From Eubacterium sp. CAG:180 (GTDB lineage: Bacteria > Bacillota > Clostridia > Oscillospirales > Acutalibacteraceae): a stretch of 9,491 nt of DNA. A program made the translations under genes and the position numbers. Where the stretch lies: contig HF993128.1 in NCBI GenBank assembly GCA_000432435.1, forward strand, positions 2,617 through 12,107. The letters run 5' to 3'. Within the stretch, counting starts at the first letter, position 1. Every line of letters starts with the position of its first letter. Below the pieces are notes generated by a model that was given only the letters and a program-made list of their open reading frames with translations, searched no databases and was not told the origin of the DNA. This document shows, piece after piece, positions 1 through 6,721 of this stretch.

Positions 1-1668
1 ATATCCGGTGCCGTATTCATCGCCGAGGCCGAGCAAGCTATGCCCAAGCTCGTGTGCAAAGGTCTTAGGCGCACGATAGCTGTCTGACGGTGAAATAAAA
101 TAGTGGAAGCCGTATTCGCGATTGTTATAAGCGCCGCCGAAATCGGATTTTGTATTTACAACCACGGCGAACTGCGCAATATAATCGTGAACATAGTAAT
201 ACGGTTCATACTCGTTCCACTCGCCGTTAGGCTTCGTCGGAATCGTGTTCGGGTCGGTTGTTTTTTTGATATGAGCATCGTGAATTTTCTCTATAAACTC
301 AGGCCCGATGCATCTTTCCAAAATATGGTTCTTCCATTGGCTTCCGTGGAGATTGTTAGAAATAACCGGGGAATTGTAGCTGTCAACTATAACATCGAAG
401 AAGGTGCTCCCCCCGTTATCAAATGTAGACTCTGAGGCTGTGCAGAGAGCGTAAACGTTAAATCTGTCGGCATAGCTGCGATACGGCTCGTATTTCATAG
501 CCTCTTGCCAAAGTCGTTTTACATCATTGATAAATTTACCCTGCTGACTTTTTGTATATCCCTCACCGCAAATGACGACAACCATATTTTCCGTGTCGCT
601 GCGAGTCTTCTGAATAGTGTATACGGGTATGGTAGGATTAGAGTATTTCCCGTCAGCCGAATACCATGGTCCGAGCGTGGGCTGAATGCTTTGCTCGGTG
701 CTGACATTCCAATCGGGATTTGCCTCTTCCGCAGGCTCTGAAATTGTATAATCCGCCTCCTGCTTATTCGGAGCAGAGCCAACATAAGGATTGCCCTGAG
801 TGCCGCTGCCGGAGGTTGCGACAAAATACTCGGTATCGAGATAAAACGCAGGTCTTACGCCCAAATCGGAATACCACGGAGCATACCTGCCCACCTCGCC
901 CGACGAGCTGACATAACGCATATCATGATTACAGTCGGTAACGGGAGTGCGAAGCCAATAAGGCCAAGCCATACCGTCATTGTTGTATGCGACATAATAG
1001 CCTTTAAGGTTTTTCCACACGGCGTTAGCCTGTTTCACATCGAGAAGGAACACCTTTTCGGTCGTGGTTTCAAAATATGAATCATCATAATTAGCCACAG
1101 CCTCCGAAATATCGGTGTAGTATAACAAATCGGAATTTGCGTCGCCCTCAACAATACCCTTATTGTATTCGGGATGAGAGACAAGAGAACGCTGGGTAAC
1201 GGTTTTCATAGCGGCAATTTCCGACTTTGAAAATTCATTTAAAAAGCCCGCTTTATTATTATAGGCCCCTGTTCCGCTGACATAACCATCCTTCGGCGGG
1301 TTACCGCAAAGCCAATCGACCTTACCTGCAGCCGCAGTCGAATTGAGCCAGGAACGCATATTGCTGTCTCTCCAATAATTTGAGCCGTAATCGGCGCGCT
1401 TATAGCTTCTGCTGTGCGATTTCGAATTGCTGTTGTCGTTTGTCTTGGCATCATACGCAAGAGTGTCAACAATTCTGTCTGCAAGCATAAGCGGGCCGTT
1501 ATCGTCAATACTCACACAACGCCAAAGAATCGAGGCATTATTATATGTTCCCATTTTGACATAATCGCCCACCTTAATATCAGGCTTTGACGCCGCCTGA
1601 GCGAACATAGGCAGCAGCGAAACAGCCATGCACATCGTAAGCAATACTGCCGTCAGTTTTTTTACCAT
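1..1668 (-). CDS. Secreted DUF6273 + M64-family zinc metallopeptidase (3' end cut by window)
   Basis: The first 556 codons are present, with no stop before the window edge. Residues 1-26 form a signal peptide (basic MVKK, hydrophobic core, AQA cleavage site), so the protein is exported. Residues about 31-290 look like a DUF6273 domain, with the typical YWLRTP (237-242) and GVRPAFYL (270-277). A linker leads to a peptidase domain from about residue 345. It begins with VVVICGEGYTKSQQGKF, the usual start of the M64 family, and reaches HELGHSLLGLGDEY at 539-552. His539 and His543 should bind zinc, Glu540 is the catalytic base, and Asp550 lies where the family carries a conserved Asp. M64 includes an IgA protease from a gut Clostridium relative, but the substrate here is unknown. 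The ATG at 1668 is preceded by AGGA eight bases upstream and by a consensus promoter. The C-terminal part of the peptidase and any wall anchor are outside the window. Confidence 0.93.
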   Translation of the reverse strand, partial: MVKKLTAVLLTMCMAVSLLPMFAQAASKPDIKVGDYVKMGTYNNASILWRCVSIDDNGPLMLADRIVDTLAYDAKTNDNSNSKSHSRSYKRADYGSNYWRDSNMRSWLNSTAAAGKVDWLCGNPPKDGYVSGTGAYNNKAGFLNEFSKSEIAAMKTVTQRSLVSHPEYNKGIVEGDANSDLLYYTDISEAVANYDDSYFETTTEKVFLLDVKQANAVWKNLKGYYVAYNNDGMAWPYWLRTPVTDCNHDMRYVSSSGEVGRYAPWYSDLGVRPAFYLDTEYFVATSGSGTQGNPYVGSAPNKQEADYTISEPAEEANPDWNVSTEQSIQPTLGPWYSADGKYSNPTIPVYTIQKTRSDTENMVVVICGEGYTKSQQGKFINDVKRLWQEAMKYEPYRSYADRFNVYALCTASESTFDNGGSTFFDVIVDSYNSPVISNNLHGSQWKNHILERCIGPEFIEKIHDAHIKKTTDPNTIPTKPNGEWNEYEPYYYVHDYIAQFAVVVNTKSDFGGAYNNREYGFHYFISPSDSYRAPKTFAHELGHSLLGLGDEYGTGY

Positions 1669-1701
1669 TAAATCAATCCTTTACCAAAGATATTTGCTTT
1701 T

Positions 1702-1730
1702 ATTATATATGACTTGGTTATAAATGTCAA
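1702..1730 (-). promoter_or_regulatory. Sigma-A promoter of the M64 peptidase gene
   Basis: On the minus strand a -35 TTGACA (1725-1730) and a -10 TATAAT (1702-1707) both match consensus exactly and are separated by 17 bases. The expected transcript start is near 1695, giving a leader of under 30 bases to the ATG at 1668. A perfect promoter with a short, unstructured leader suggests strong basal expression. No operator-like dyad overlaps it. Confidence 0.92.
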
Positions 1731-1865
1731 CACAATTATCGTTAAACTTTTGTCAAGCATGGCAGCTGCCTCTCATAATAAAATGCTTTCCGCAGCGTTA
1801 ACATTCACGCTTTCCTTTTGCCGCTTATATATGACGAAAAAAACGTATGATTTGCCCTTAAATAC

Positions 1866-1904
1866 AAAAAACACCCTCCACTTTCATTAAAAAAGCAGAG
1901 AGTG
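1866..1904 (-). terminator. Intrinsic terminator after the 265-residue membrane protein gene
   Basis: Read on the minus strand, the arms CACTCTC (1898-1904) and GAGGGTG (1872-1878) pair with one G-U wobble. The stem continues through a TG/TG wobble step into CTTT/AAAG, with a 7-base loop. Six T residues follow directly (1866-1871 on the plus strand read as A). It lies about 50 bases after the stop codon at 1952, and ends that transcript before the M64 promoter. A weaker GC-rich hairpin (GGCC arms at 1932-1935 and 1941-1944) sits between the stop codon and this terminator. Confidence 0.85.
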
Positions 1905-1951
1905 CTTTACATGGTTAAAAACAATTCACTTGGCCGCAAAGGCCGCAAGTA

Positions 1952-2749
1952 TCAGCTGCAAATTGAGCTGATAATTTTTTCCGCGTCAAACGGCTCGCCG
2001 AAATGATTTTTATAATCCGAATTTAATATATATACCGTTACCTTATCGCTGCTTTCCGCTACGATACTGAAATATGACGAAGACCGCATTTCAAATTTGT
2101 CTGTGTAATTACAGTATTTATATCGGTAATCGCCCTCGGTTCCGTCTGTATATTTAATGCTTTTTCCGCCGACCGAGGTCTCCCTTAACAGTTCTTTTTC
2201 AAGCCTTTTCTTAATAAGCTTTCGCGATGCCGCCGTTCCGCCGGTATACTCATATACGGTAGCTGTATAATAGTTATAGCTGCCGTCGCTTTTAGAATAA
2301 TTATCAACAGTATAATAACCGCTTAAAAAGCCGTTTGAATACAGCTCATTATCCGAACGCTCAGCCTCGTAATCAGACAAATCGACAAAATTACCCAAGC
2401 TGTATTTACTCTCGGCGGCTTCTTTATAGCTGCTCGTCTTTTCGCTGCCAGAATTTACAAATACCGCGGCAAAAAACGACACGGAGAAAACCACGCAGAA
2501 GGCCGCTATACATAAGGAGCTTATCTTAAGCGCGGATTTTATTTTTGCGTCATTGACAAAAAAGTAAGCGATATAGCAAATTATTCCGGGTATCAAAATT
2601 ATGCTCGGTATAATCAGTTCAAAGGTATCAACAACAATATATATCGGTGTTGTTGTTACTTGGCTTTTGACAAAAGCCCAAAGAAGCCCCAATGCCACCA
2701 CTGCAATTAAAATGACGACGAGATTTTTAATTGATTTCTTTTTATCCAT
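1952..2749 (-). CDS. Hypothetical membrane protein with three N-terminal helices and an outer C-terminal domain
   Basis: This 265-residue protein is not recognised. A basic start (MDKKKSIKN) leads into three hydrophobic segments at about residues 9-27, 44-65 and 75-98. A soluble domain of about 165 residues follows, rich in Tyr, Ser and charged residues. By the positive-inside rule the N terminus is inside and the soluble domain outside the cell. The domain has no Cys or catalytic motif that I can name; its many YxY and SY stretches would fit a beta-rich fold. The ATG at 2749 is supported by GGGGG six bases upstream and by a consensus promoter. It appears to be a single-gene transcript: own promoter, own terminator, no close partner. 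Dyads at its promoter suggest regulation by a repressor encoded elsewhere. Confidence 0.85.
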   Translation of the reverse strand: MDKKKSIKNLVVILIAVVALGLLWAFVKSQVTTTPIYIVVDTFELIIPSIILIPGIICYIAYFFVNDAKIKSALKISSLCIAAFCVVFSVSFFAAVFVNSGSEKTSSYKEAAESKYSLGNFVDLSDYEAERSDNELYSNGFLSGYYTVDNYSKSDGSYNYYTATVYEYTGGTAASRKLIKKRLEKELLRETSVGGKSIKYTDGTEGDYRYKYCNYTDKFEMRSSSYFSIVAESSDKVTVYILNSDYKNHFGEPFDAEKIISSICS

Positions 2750-2767
2750 ATTAACCCCCGCTTTTAT

Positions 2768-2790
2768 AAGTAACAGAATATGTGTTACTT
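2768..2790. promoter_or_regulatory. Second dyad in the leader of the membrane protein gene
   Basis: Eight-base perfect arms AAGTAACA (2768-2775) and TGTTACTT (2783-2790) flank a 7-base centre. It lies in the transcribed leader between the predicted start (near 2809) and the GGGGG ribosome site at 2755-2759. It could be a second operator half-sharing GTAACA/TGTTAC with the upstream dyad, or an mRNA hairpin just ahead of the ribosome site. Confidence 0.5.
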
Positions 2791-2794
2791 CCGC

Positions 2795-2820
2795 AACATA
2801 TTGTATGTATACAATATGTT
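2795..2820. promoter_or_regulatory. 26-base dyad over the -10 region, probable operator
   Basis: Perfect 12-base arms AACATATTGTAT (2795-2806) and ATACAATATGTT (2809-2820) flank a 2-base centre. The right arm overlaps the -10 hexamer at 2816-2821 and the dyad spans the expected transcript start. This is the classic position for a repressor that blocks RNA polymerase. The regulator is not in the window. A transcript hairpin is less likely because most of the dyad lies at or before the start site. Confidence 0.6.
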
Positions 2821-2844
2821 ACATTGCTTTTTTTGTTTTGTCAA
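2816..2844 (-). promoter_or_regulatory. Promoter of the 265-residue membrane protein gene
   Basis: On the minus strand a perfect -35 TTGACA (2839-2844) is followed after 17 bases by TAACAT (2816-2821), a 4/6 match to the -10 consensus. The spacer contains a run of A residues. The predicted start near 2809 gives a leader of about 60 bases. Confidence 0.83.
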
Positions 2845-2954
2845 CAGCGGCTGCTTTTAAGAACGATAAAGGAAACCAAATGCACTTTACCGACAACCGA
2901 ACACGGTATACTCTGCCGCTTTTATTACGGCTTGTTCACACACAACGAAAATGC
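2845..2954. other. Non-coding spacer with nothing recognised
   Basis: This is part of the gene-free stretch from 2750 to 3171. It contains no convincing ribosome site, codon pattern, promoter or strong hairpin on either strand. The remaining parts of that stretch are the promoter and dyads below 2845 and the hairpin and tRNA-tail mosaic above 2954, listed separately. Confidence 0.5.
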
Positions 2955-2986
2955 AAAAAACAGGACATAGCTTTTGCTATATCCTG
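2955..2986 (-). terminator. Terminator hairpin behind the partial tRNA-Ser tail copy
   Basis: On the minus strand the 11-base arms at 2976-2986 and 2961-2971 pair, with one G-U wobble, around a 4-base loop, and six T residues follow (2955-2960). On the plus strand the stem has one C-A mismatch and is followed by six T residues at 2988-2993, so it may act weakly both ways. Its position relative to the tRNA-tail copy mirrors that of the hairpin behind the intact tRNA gene. Confidence 0.75.
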
Positions 2987-2991
2987 CTTTT

Positions 2992-3013
2992 TTGGCGGAG
3001 AGTGAGGGATTCG
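2992..3013 (-). repeat. Partial copy of the tRNA-Ser 3' end
   Basis: These 22 bases are identical to 3171-3192, the 3' end of the intact tRNA-Ser gene. They cover part of the T loop, the 3' half of the T stem, the 3' acceptor strand, the discriminator base, CCA and one base beyond. Identity stops at 3014, inside the T loop. No other part of a tRNA-Ser can be aligned upstream, so this is a tail fragment and not a functional gene. Confidence 0.85.
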
Positions 3014-3128
3014 GCTCGCTTCGTTCGCCCGCGAGTTTGCTCCGCAAACTATCCTATTATAGACTTCTTTTGACAAGACTTCGTCTTGCAAAAGATTGTA
3101 AGGGTTCGAATCCCTTGCTGTCTTATCA
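3014..3128. repeat. Mosaic of short hairpins with a tRNA T-arm look-alike
   Basis: Several small inverted repeats lie side by side here: CTCGC/GCGAG (3015-3019 and 3031-3035); AGTTTGC/GCAAACT around a TCC triloop (3034-3050); a 12-13 base-pair stem with one bulged A around a TTC triloop (3066-3095); and AAGGG/CCCTT around TTCGAAT (3100-3116), which has the T-loop pattern of a tRNA on the plus strand. Reading frames across it give tRNA-derived nonsense rather than protein-like sequence. It is probably an interspersed non-coding repeat or the remains of insertions at the tRNA gene. Confidence 0.55.
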
Positions 3129-3130
3129 AC

Positions 3131-3166
3131 AAAAAAATAAAGGGTATAGCAAACGCTATACCCTTT
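3131..3166 (-). terminator. Intrinsic terminator of tRNA-Ser
   Basis: On the minus strand a perfect 12-base stem (arms 3155-3166 and 3139-3150, loop GTTT) is followed by A and then seven T residues (3131-3137). It starts five bases after the encoded CCA of the tRNA. Confidence 0.9.
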
Positions 3167-3171
3167 ATTCT

Positions 3172-3261
3172 TGGCGGAGAGTGAGGGATTCGAACCCTCG
3201 GTCCCGTTAGGGATTACCTGATTTCGAGTCAGGCCCGTTATGACCACTTCGATAACTCTCC
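3172..3261 (-). tRNA. tRNA-Ser (anticodon CGA)
   Basis: The 90-base gene reads serine UCG codons. The acceptor strands GGAGAGT and ACTCTCC pair over seven bases, followed by discriminator G and encoded CCA (3172-3174). The anticodon stem CCTGA/TCAGG encloses CTCGAAA, with the CGA anticodon at 3224-3226. A long variable arm with CCC/GGG pairing marks it as a class II tRNA, and the T arm GAGGG-TTCGAAT-CCCTC is standard. It has its own promoter (3298-3326) and terminator (3131-3166), so it is transcribed alone. Confidence 0.97.
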
Positions 3262-3297
3262 GTATTCGATTTATTGAGCTCAACAAAGAGCTTATAT

Positions 3298-3326
3298 ATT
3301 TTACCAAACGTACATACCTTTGTCAA
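3298..3326 (-). promoter_or_regulatory. Promoter of tRNA-Ser
   Basis: On the minus strand a perfect -35 TTGACA (3321-3326) and a -10 TAAAAT (3298-3303, 5/6) are separated by 17 bases. Transcription would start near 3291, about 30 bases before the mature 5' end at 3261. Confidence 0.9.
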
Positions 3327-3379
3327 ATGATTTATTCAAATATTTTAATTTATTGCAATCAATAAGGGTTTTGTGCCTA

Positions 3380-3420
3380 CGCAAAACGGATTTGCATGGT
3401 AAAATCCGTCAATGTTTGCG
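3380..3420 (-). terminator. Nested inverted repeat after the ECF operon, possible transcript end
   Basis: An inner perfect stem ACGGATTT/AAATCCGT (3386-3393 and 3402-3409) lies inside an outer stem CGCAAA/TTTGCG (3380-3385 and 3415-3420), with a 5-base asymmetry. It sits about 90 bases after the stop of the S-component gene and before the tRNA promoter. Only a short T run follows the inner stem, so it is a weak candidate terminator or an RNA-stabilising 3' end. No better terminator is visible between 3304 and 3508. Confidence 0.35.
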
Positions 3421-3508
3421 CAAAAACGGCGATTAAAGCATCATTTCAGATAAAAAAGTCTTCTATCGGCACGGTAAAAGTAAAGGTGAATGATTTTATA
3501 CGAATGCA

Positions 3509-4189
3509 TTATTGCATTCCGTATTTTGTCTTAATTCGTTCAAGAACCGAGCCTATAGGCTTTGCAAGCACTATTATAAATGCAACATTGGAAACTACAT
3601 AGGTAAGTGTAACGGGCACAGCCGACGTAACAGCGGCAATATACCGCGTCAGATTAAACGTGCCGTCATACCAAAGGGTTGTATAAATATCCATAAGCAA
3701 AGAATACAGCACTCCCGAAACGGCACTGTAAATTATTCTGAACACAAGACTCTTTTTAAGCTGCGGAGCGAAAACTCCGGCTATAAGCCCGACTATACCC
3801 CACGAAAACATCTGGAACGGTGTCCATGGACCCTGCCCAAAATAAAAATTCGATATTACGGCGGTCAGCGCACCCGTCATAAAGCCTGCCTGTGGGCCGA
3901 AATACATCGCTGTTATTATAACGAGTGCCGTCACCGGTTTTACGCTGGGTGCCCACGCAAAAATAAGTCTGCCGACTGCCGACAACGCGACCATAACAGC
4001 TATTAAAATCATTTCCTTTGTACCGCTTTTTCCCTTTTCAAAGGCGAGAAAAAACGGAACGCACGACAACACGGCAACGCAAAGCGATATCCATGCATAC
4101 TGTTTATCTTTAAACACTGTGGCTCCGAGCAAAACCGCCGCAGGCACCAAAATGCACGGAAAAATATACGAAAGCCATTTTTTAACCAT
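3509..4189 (-). CDS. ECF transporter substrate-binding (S) component
   Basis: This integral membrane protein should bind the transported small molecule and dock onto the EcfT-EcfAA' module. From the ATG at 4189 it has 226 residues. Hydrophobic helices lie at about 5-25, 31-50, 60-78, 86-113, 125-141, 148-172 and 184-208. The segment AVMVALSAVGR (64-74) fits the small-residue helix used to contact EcfT. FYFGQGPWTPFQM (115-127) is a loop I associate with one S-component group of Clostridia. The two extra N-terminal helices make it longer than the common six-helix, 170-200 residue S components. The ATG at 4189 is preferred over an upstream in-frame GTG at 4231: it has GGAG six bases upstream and overlaps the ATPase gene by only 8 bases. 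The substrate is not identifiable from sequence; a corrinoid is the context-based guess. Confidence 0.9.
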   Translation of the reverse strand: MVKKWLSYIFPCILVPAAVLLGATVFKDKQYAWISLCVAVLSCVPFFLAFEKGKSGTKEMILIAVMVALSAVGRLIFAWAPSVKPVTALVIITAMYFGPQAGFMTGALTAVISNFYFGQGPWTPFQMFSWGIVGLIAGVFAPQLKKSLVFRIIYSAVSGVLYSLLMDIYTTLWYDGTFNLTRYIAAVTSAVPVTLTYVVSNVAFIIVLAKPIGSVLERIKTKYGMQ

Positions 4190-5867
4190 TATCTTCTCCG
4201 TTTCCGCGGCAACACTCAGCCGCCTCTTCACTCGTTATCGCTGTGGGACAAAGCGGACGGGCTATGCGGTTCGCCGCCGTCGTATAAAAATTATTTTCTG
4301 CGAAAAACGAATTCGGCGCATCGGAAGAAACGATTTCGCCGTCAAAGAACAGCGCGCACCTATCGGCACCGACAGCGGCAAACTCAACATCGTGAGTTAC
4401 CATAACAACCGTTATTCCGTCCGATTTAAGTTTCTTCAATACATTCAAAAGCGAGGACTTTGAAAAGGCGTCAAGTCCCTTTGTAGGTTCGTCCAAAAGC
4501 AGTATTGTAGGCTCTGAAAGCAACATTTTCGCAAGGGCGCATTTTTGCTGTTCACCGCCGCTGAGGTCATAAGGATGCTTCGTAAGCAAATCCGTTATAC
4601 CGAGTTTTTCGGAAATATCGCGTATTTTTTCTTCGCGCTCTTCTTTTTTATACTCCATCGCCTTGAGCATTTCTTCGAGATCACCCGAAACGGTGTCCTT
4701 TAAAAATACCGTCTGCGGATTTTGCGGCAGATATGCAAGCTTCTTTCGGTACAGCGAATTGCCCTTATAATCCTTGATTTTTTTGCCGTCTATCTTTATT
4801 TTGCCGCGATACGGCTTATTAAGACCCGAAATGACATTCAGCATTGTCGTTTTTCCCGTGCCGTTGCCGCCGAGAATACAAACTATTTCGCCGCGATCCG
4901 CTTTAAGATTTACGCCGCGCAGAATGTCGGGCAAATCTCTTTCATATCTGAACCAAACATTTTTAAGCTCGATTGCCGTATCGGTTTTATCGGAATATTC
5001 TGATTTATCACCGTCGGAAAAATCTATATTCCTTTTGAAATTACGTCTGAAAAACTCCTGCCCCTCTTTAACCGTAAGCGGGCAAACTTCGTCCGACGAG
5101 AGCAGATTGTAAAGCCTTACGGCACTCGGAAGGCCCTTGAGCATAGGGTGTTCGGGATTTATTTTTTTAAGATTTTTGCCGACGGCACGCGGTAAATCAT
5201 ATAAAAGCACACAGCCGTTTTCCATAAGCAAAACCTTGTCGGCTATCGGGAAAACGTCCTCAAGACGGTGCTCTACCAAAAGCACGGTAATACCGAATTC
5301 GGTATTCAGCTTCTTAAGCGTCGCTATAAAATCAGCCGCAGCTATGGGGTCAAGCTGACTTGTGGGCTCATCTAAGATAAGCACCTTGGGCTGCATTACC
5401 ATAACCGACGCAAGGTTTAAAAGCTGCTTCTGACCGCCCGAAAGCTCGTCGGTTTTTTTGCGGAACCAATCCTGTATACCGAAATAGCTCGCCATCTCGC
5501 CCACTCTGCGGCGAATTACGTTTTGCGGCACACCGAGATTTTCAAGGCCGAACGACAGCTCGTGCCAAACCTTGTCAGTAACTATCTGATTATCGGGATT
5601 TTGCCCGACAAACCCTATGGCACATGCACTCTCGCGAAGGCCGAGGGAATCGATGCTTTTCCCGTTATAGAGTATCTCGCCGTTCTTTTCACCTGCGGGA
5701 GCAAGCTCGTTTTTAATCAACTTTAAAAGGGTGGTCTTTCCGCAGCCCGTTGCGCCGCATATTACAGTAAAATCACCCTGCCCGATATTAAGAGAAATAT
5801 TGTGAAGAGTGTCTTTTTCCGCCTTGGGGTAACGGAAATTCAAATTTTCGATATGTAATATTTCCAC
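4182..5867 (-). CDS. ECF transporter fused double ATPase (EcfA-EcfA')
   Basis: One 561-residue cytoplasmic polypeptide carries both ATPase domains that power the ECF importer. Domain 1 has Walker A GATGCGKTT (38-46), a Q loop at GQNP (88-91), signature LSGGQ (142-146), Walker B VLILDEP (162-168) and switch His200. Domain 2 has Walker A GGNGTGKTT (333-341), PQNP (381-384), LSGGE (435-439), LLLDEP (456-461) and His492. All catalytic residues are intact in both halves. A polar, acidic linker (about 280-297) joins them. After about 535 there is a short tail with three Cys residues. The start is GTG at 5867, with AGGAG eight bases upstream, and the gene overlaps ecfT by 28 bases. A fused ATPase in the same operon as its S component points to a dedicated (group I) ECF system rather than a shared module. 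Confidence 0.96.
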   Translation of the reverse strand: MEILHIENLNFRYPKAEKDTLHNISLNIGQGDFTVICGATGCGKTTLLKLIKNELAPAGEKNGEILYNGKSIDSLGLRESACAIGFVGQNPDNQIVTDKVWHELSFGLENLGVPQNVIRRRVGEMASYFGIQDWFRKKTDELSGGQKQLLNLASVMVMQPKVLILDEPTSQLDPIAAADFIATLKKLNTEFGITVLLVEHRLEDVFPIADKVLLMENGCVLLYDLPRAVGKNLKKINPEHPMLKGLPSAVRLYNLLSSDEVCPLTVKEGQEFFRRNFKRNIDFSDGDKSEYSDKTDTAIELKNVWFRYERDLPDILRGVNLKADRGEIVCILGGNGTGKTTMLNVISGLNKPYRGKIKIDGKKIKDYKGNSLYRKKLAYLPQNPQTVFLKDTVSGDLEEMLKAMEYKKEEREEKIRDISEKLGITDLLTKHPYDLSGGEQQKCALAKMLLSEPTILLLDEPTKGLDAFSKSSLLNVLKKLKSDGITVVMVTHDVEFAAVGADRCALFFDGEIVSSDAPNSFFAENNFYTTAANRIARPLCPTAITSEEAAECCRGNGEDNG

Positions 5868-6721
5868 TTTAAATTCTCCTTTACCTCAATAAAAAACGGA
5901 AGAAACGATAATATAAAAAACGAAATGTAAGTAATTAACGATTTTAACGAAAGACTGATTTTGCCGAGCTCCGGATAAAATGTAAAATCGATGCTTCCGC
6001 TGCCGACACCTGTTATTACGACGACAAAAAGCAATAATCCCGACAATAAAACCGCCGCGTCTCTCGCCCCGAATTTAAACAGCGAAAAGTTTGTTCTGCC
6101 GTGCAGACCGTATCCGCGCGCTCTCATAGACGATGACAGCTCCATGGAATTTTCAAGCGACCACGAAATCATCGCCGTAAAAACACGTATTCCGCCGCGT
6201 AATCTGTCAACATAGCTTTTTTGCGAATATAGCCCCATTGCCTTTTGCGCTCTGCTCACATTTTTCATCTGTCTTTTAAACATCGGAACAAATCTGAGAG
6301 CCATGGAAAGCACAAGCGACATTTTCGGGATAATTCTGCCGAACAGATACAAGAATTTATCCTCGGTCATAATTTCATTATAGCACTTACACCAAAGCAG
6401 CACTCCGACAACCATCACCGAGATAAAAACGCCATAAACAACCGCTTCAAGCGTTACAGGGTTACCGTTCATAAAGAAAAGCGGAGTAACGCCGTTATGC
6501 GAAAACAGAGGATTTGTAACAGCCACAAGCAGAAAAAGCGGAAGATAAAAGCCCATATCGCTTAAAATAGCCTTTTTCCTCACGAGCATAAGCGAAAACA
6601 TAATGCCGCCGAGGAGTGCTGTGAGCTGTATTACGGGATTCCATACAAACATAGCCGTTAACAGCACAGATATAAAATATGTAAAAGTAACAGCCGGATG
6701 ATATCCGCCGAAAGCTTTCAT
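5840..6721 (-). CDS. ECF transporter transmembrane subunit (EcfT family)
   Basis: This 293-residue membrane protein should link the ATPases to the S component. Hydrophobic segments lie at about 11-26, 29-46, 57-73, 92-112, 222-240 and 259-279. A long amphipathic, basic stretch (about 130-210) carries the coupling helices. SMRARGYG (198-205) is the Ala-Arg-Gly motif that inserts into the ATPase groove, and SRAQKAMG (156-163) is the likely first, degenerate copy. The ATG at 6721 overlaps the TGA of the DUF4430 gene as ATGA, with GGAG ten bases upstream, indicating coupled translation. Its length is near that usual for EcfT. Confidence 0.95.
   Translation of the reverse strand: MKAFGGYHPAVTFTYFISVLLTAMFVWNPVIQLTALLGGIMFSLMLVRKKAILSDMGFYLPLFLLVAVTNPLFSHNGVTPLFFMNGNPVTLEAVVYGVFISVMVVGVLLWCKCYNEIMTEDKFLYLFGRIIPKMSLVLSMALRFVPMFKRQMKNVSRAQKAMGLYSQKSYVDRLRGGIRVFTAMISWSLENSMELSSSMRARGYGLHGRTNFSLFKFGARDAAVLLSGLLLFVVVITGVGSGSIDFTFYPELGKISLSLKSLITYISFFILSFLPFFIEVKENLKWKYYISKI

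Noticed and set aside
1239..1508. Open frame of 89 codons on the minus strand
   Set aside because: It is a shifted frame inside the DUF6273-M64 gene, whose own frame is continuous and carries clear domain motifs.
1741..1780. Palindrome GGCAGCTGCC (1761-1770) and a second TTGACA upstream of the M64 promoter
   Set aside because: The palindrome is short and isolated. The extra TTGACA lacks a -10 at proper spacing, so neither is claimed as a regulatory site.
1951..1980. Perfect 7-base hairpin ATCAGCT/AGCTGAT followed by six T residues on the plus strand
   Set aside because: It looks like a plus-strand terminator, but no plus-strand gene precedes it and it overlaps the minus-strand stop codon. 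It is probably incidental, or acts against antisense transcription.
2601..3005. Open frame of 134 codons on the plus strand
   Set aside because: It is antisense to the membrane protein gene, its promoter and the dyads, with no ribosome site and an implausible composition.
2974..3210. Open frame of 78 codons on the plus strand
   Set aside because: It crosses the tRNA tail copy, hairpins and antisense tRNA-Ser. WRRVRDSNP is a known tRNA-antisense artefact, and there is no ribosome site.
2936..3307. Open frame of 123 codons on the minus strand
   Set aside because: It reads straight through the tRNA-Ser gene, its promoter region and both terminator hairpins. The translation (for example GSNPSLS) is the typical artefact of translated tRNA T-arms.
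3503..3520. Inverted repeat GAATGCA/TGCATTC at the end of the S-component gene
   Set aside because: It overlaps the stop codon and no T run follows on the minus strand, so it does not fit an intrinsic terminator.
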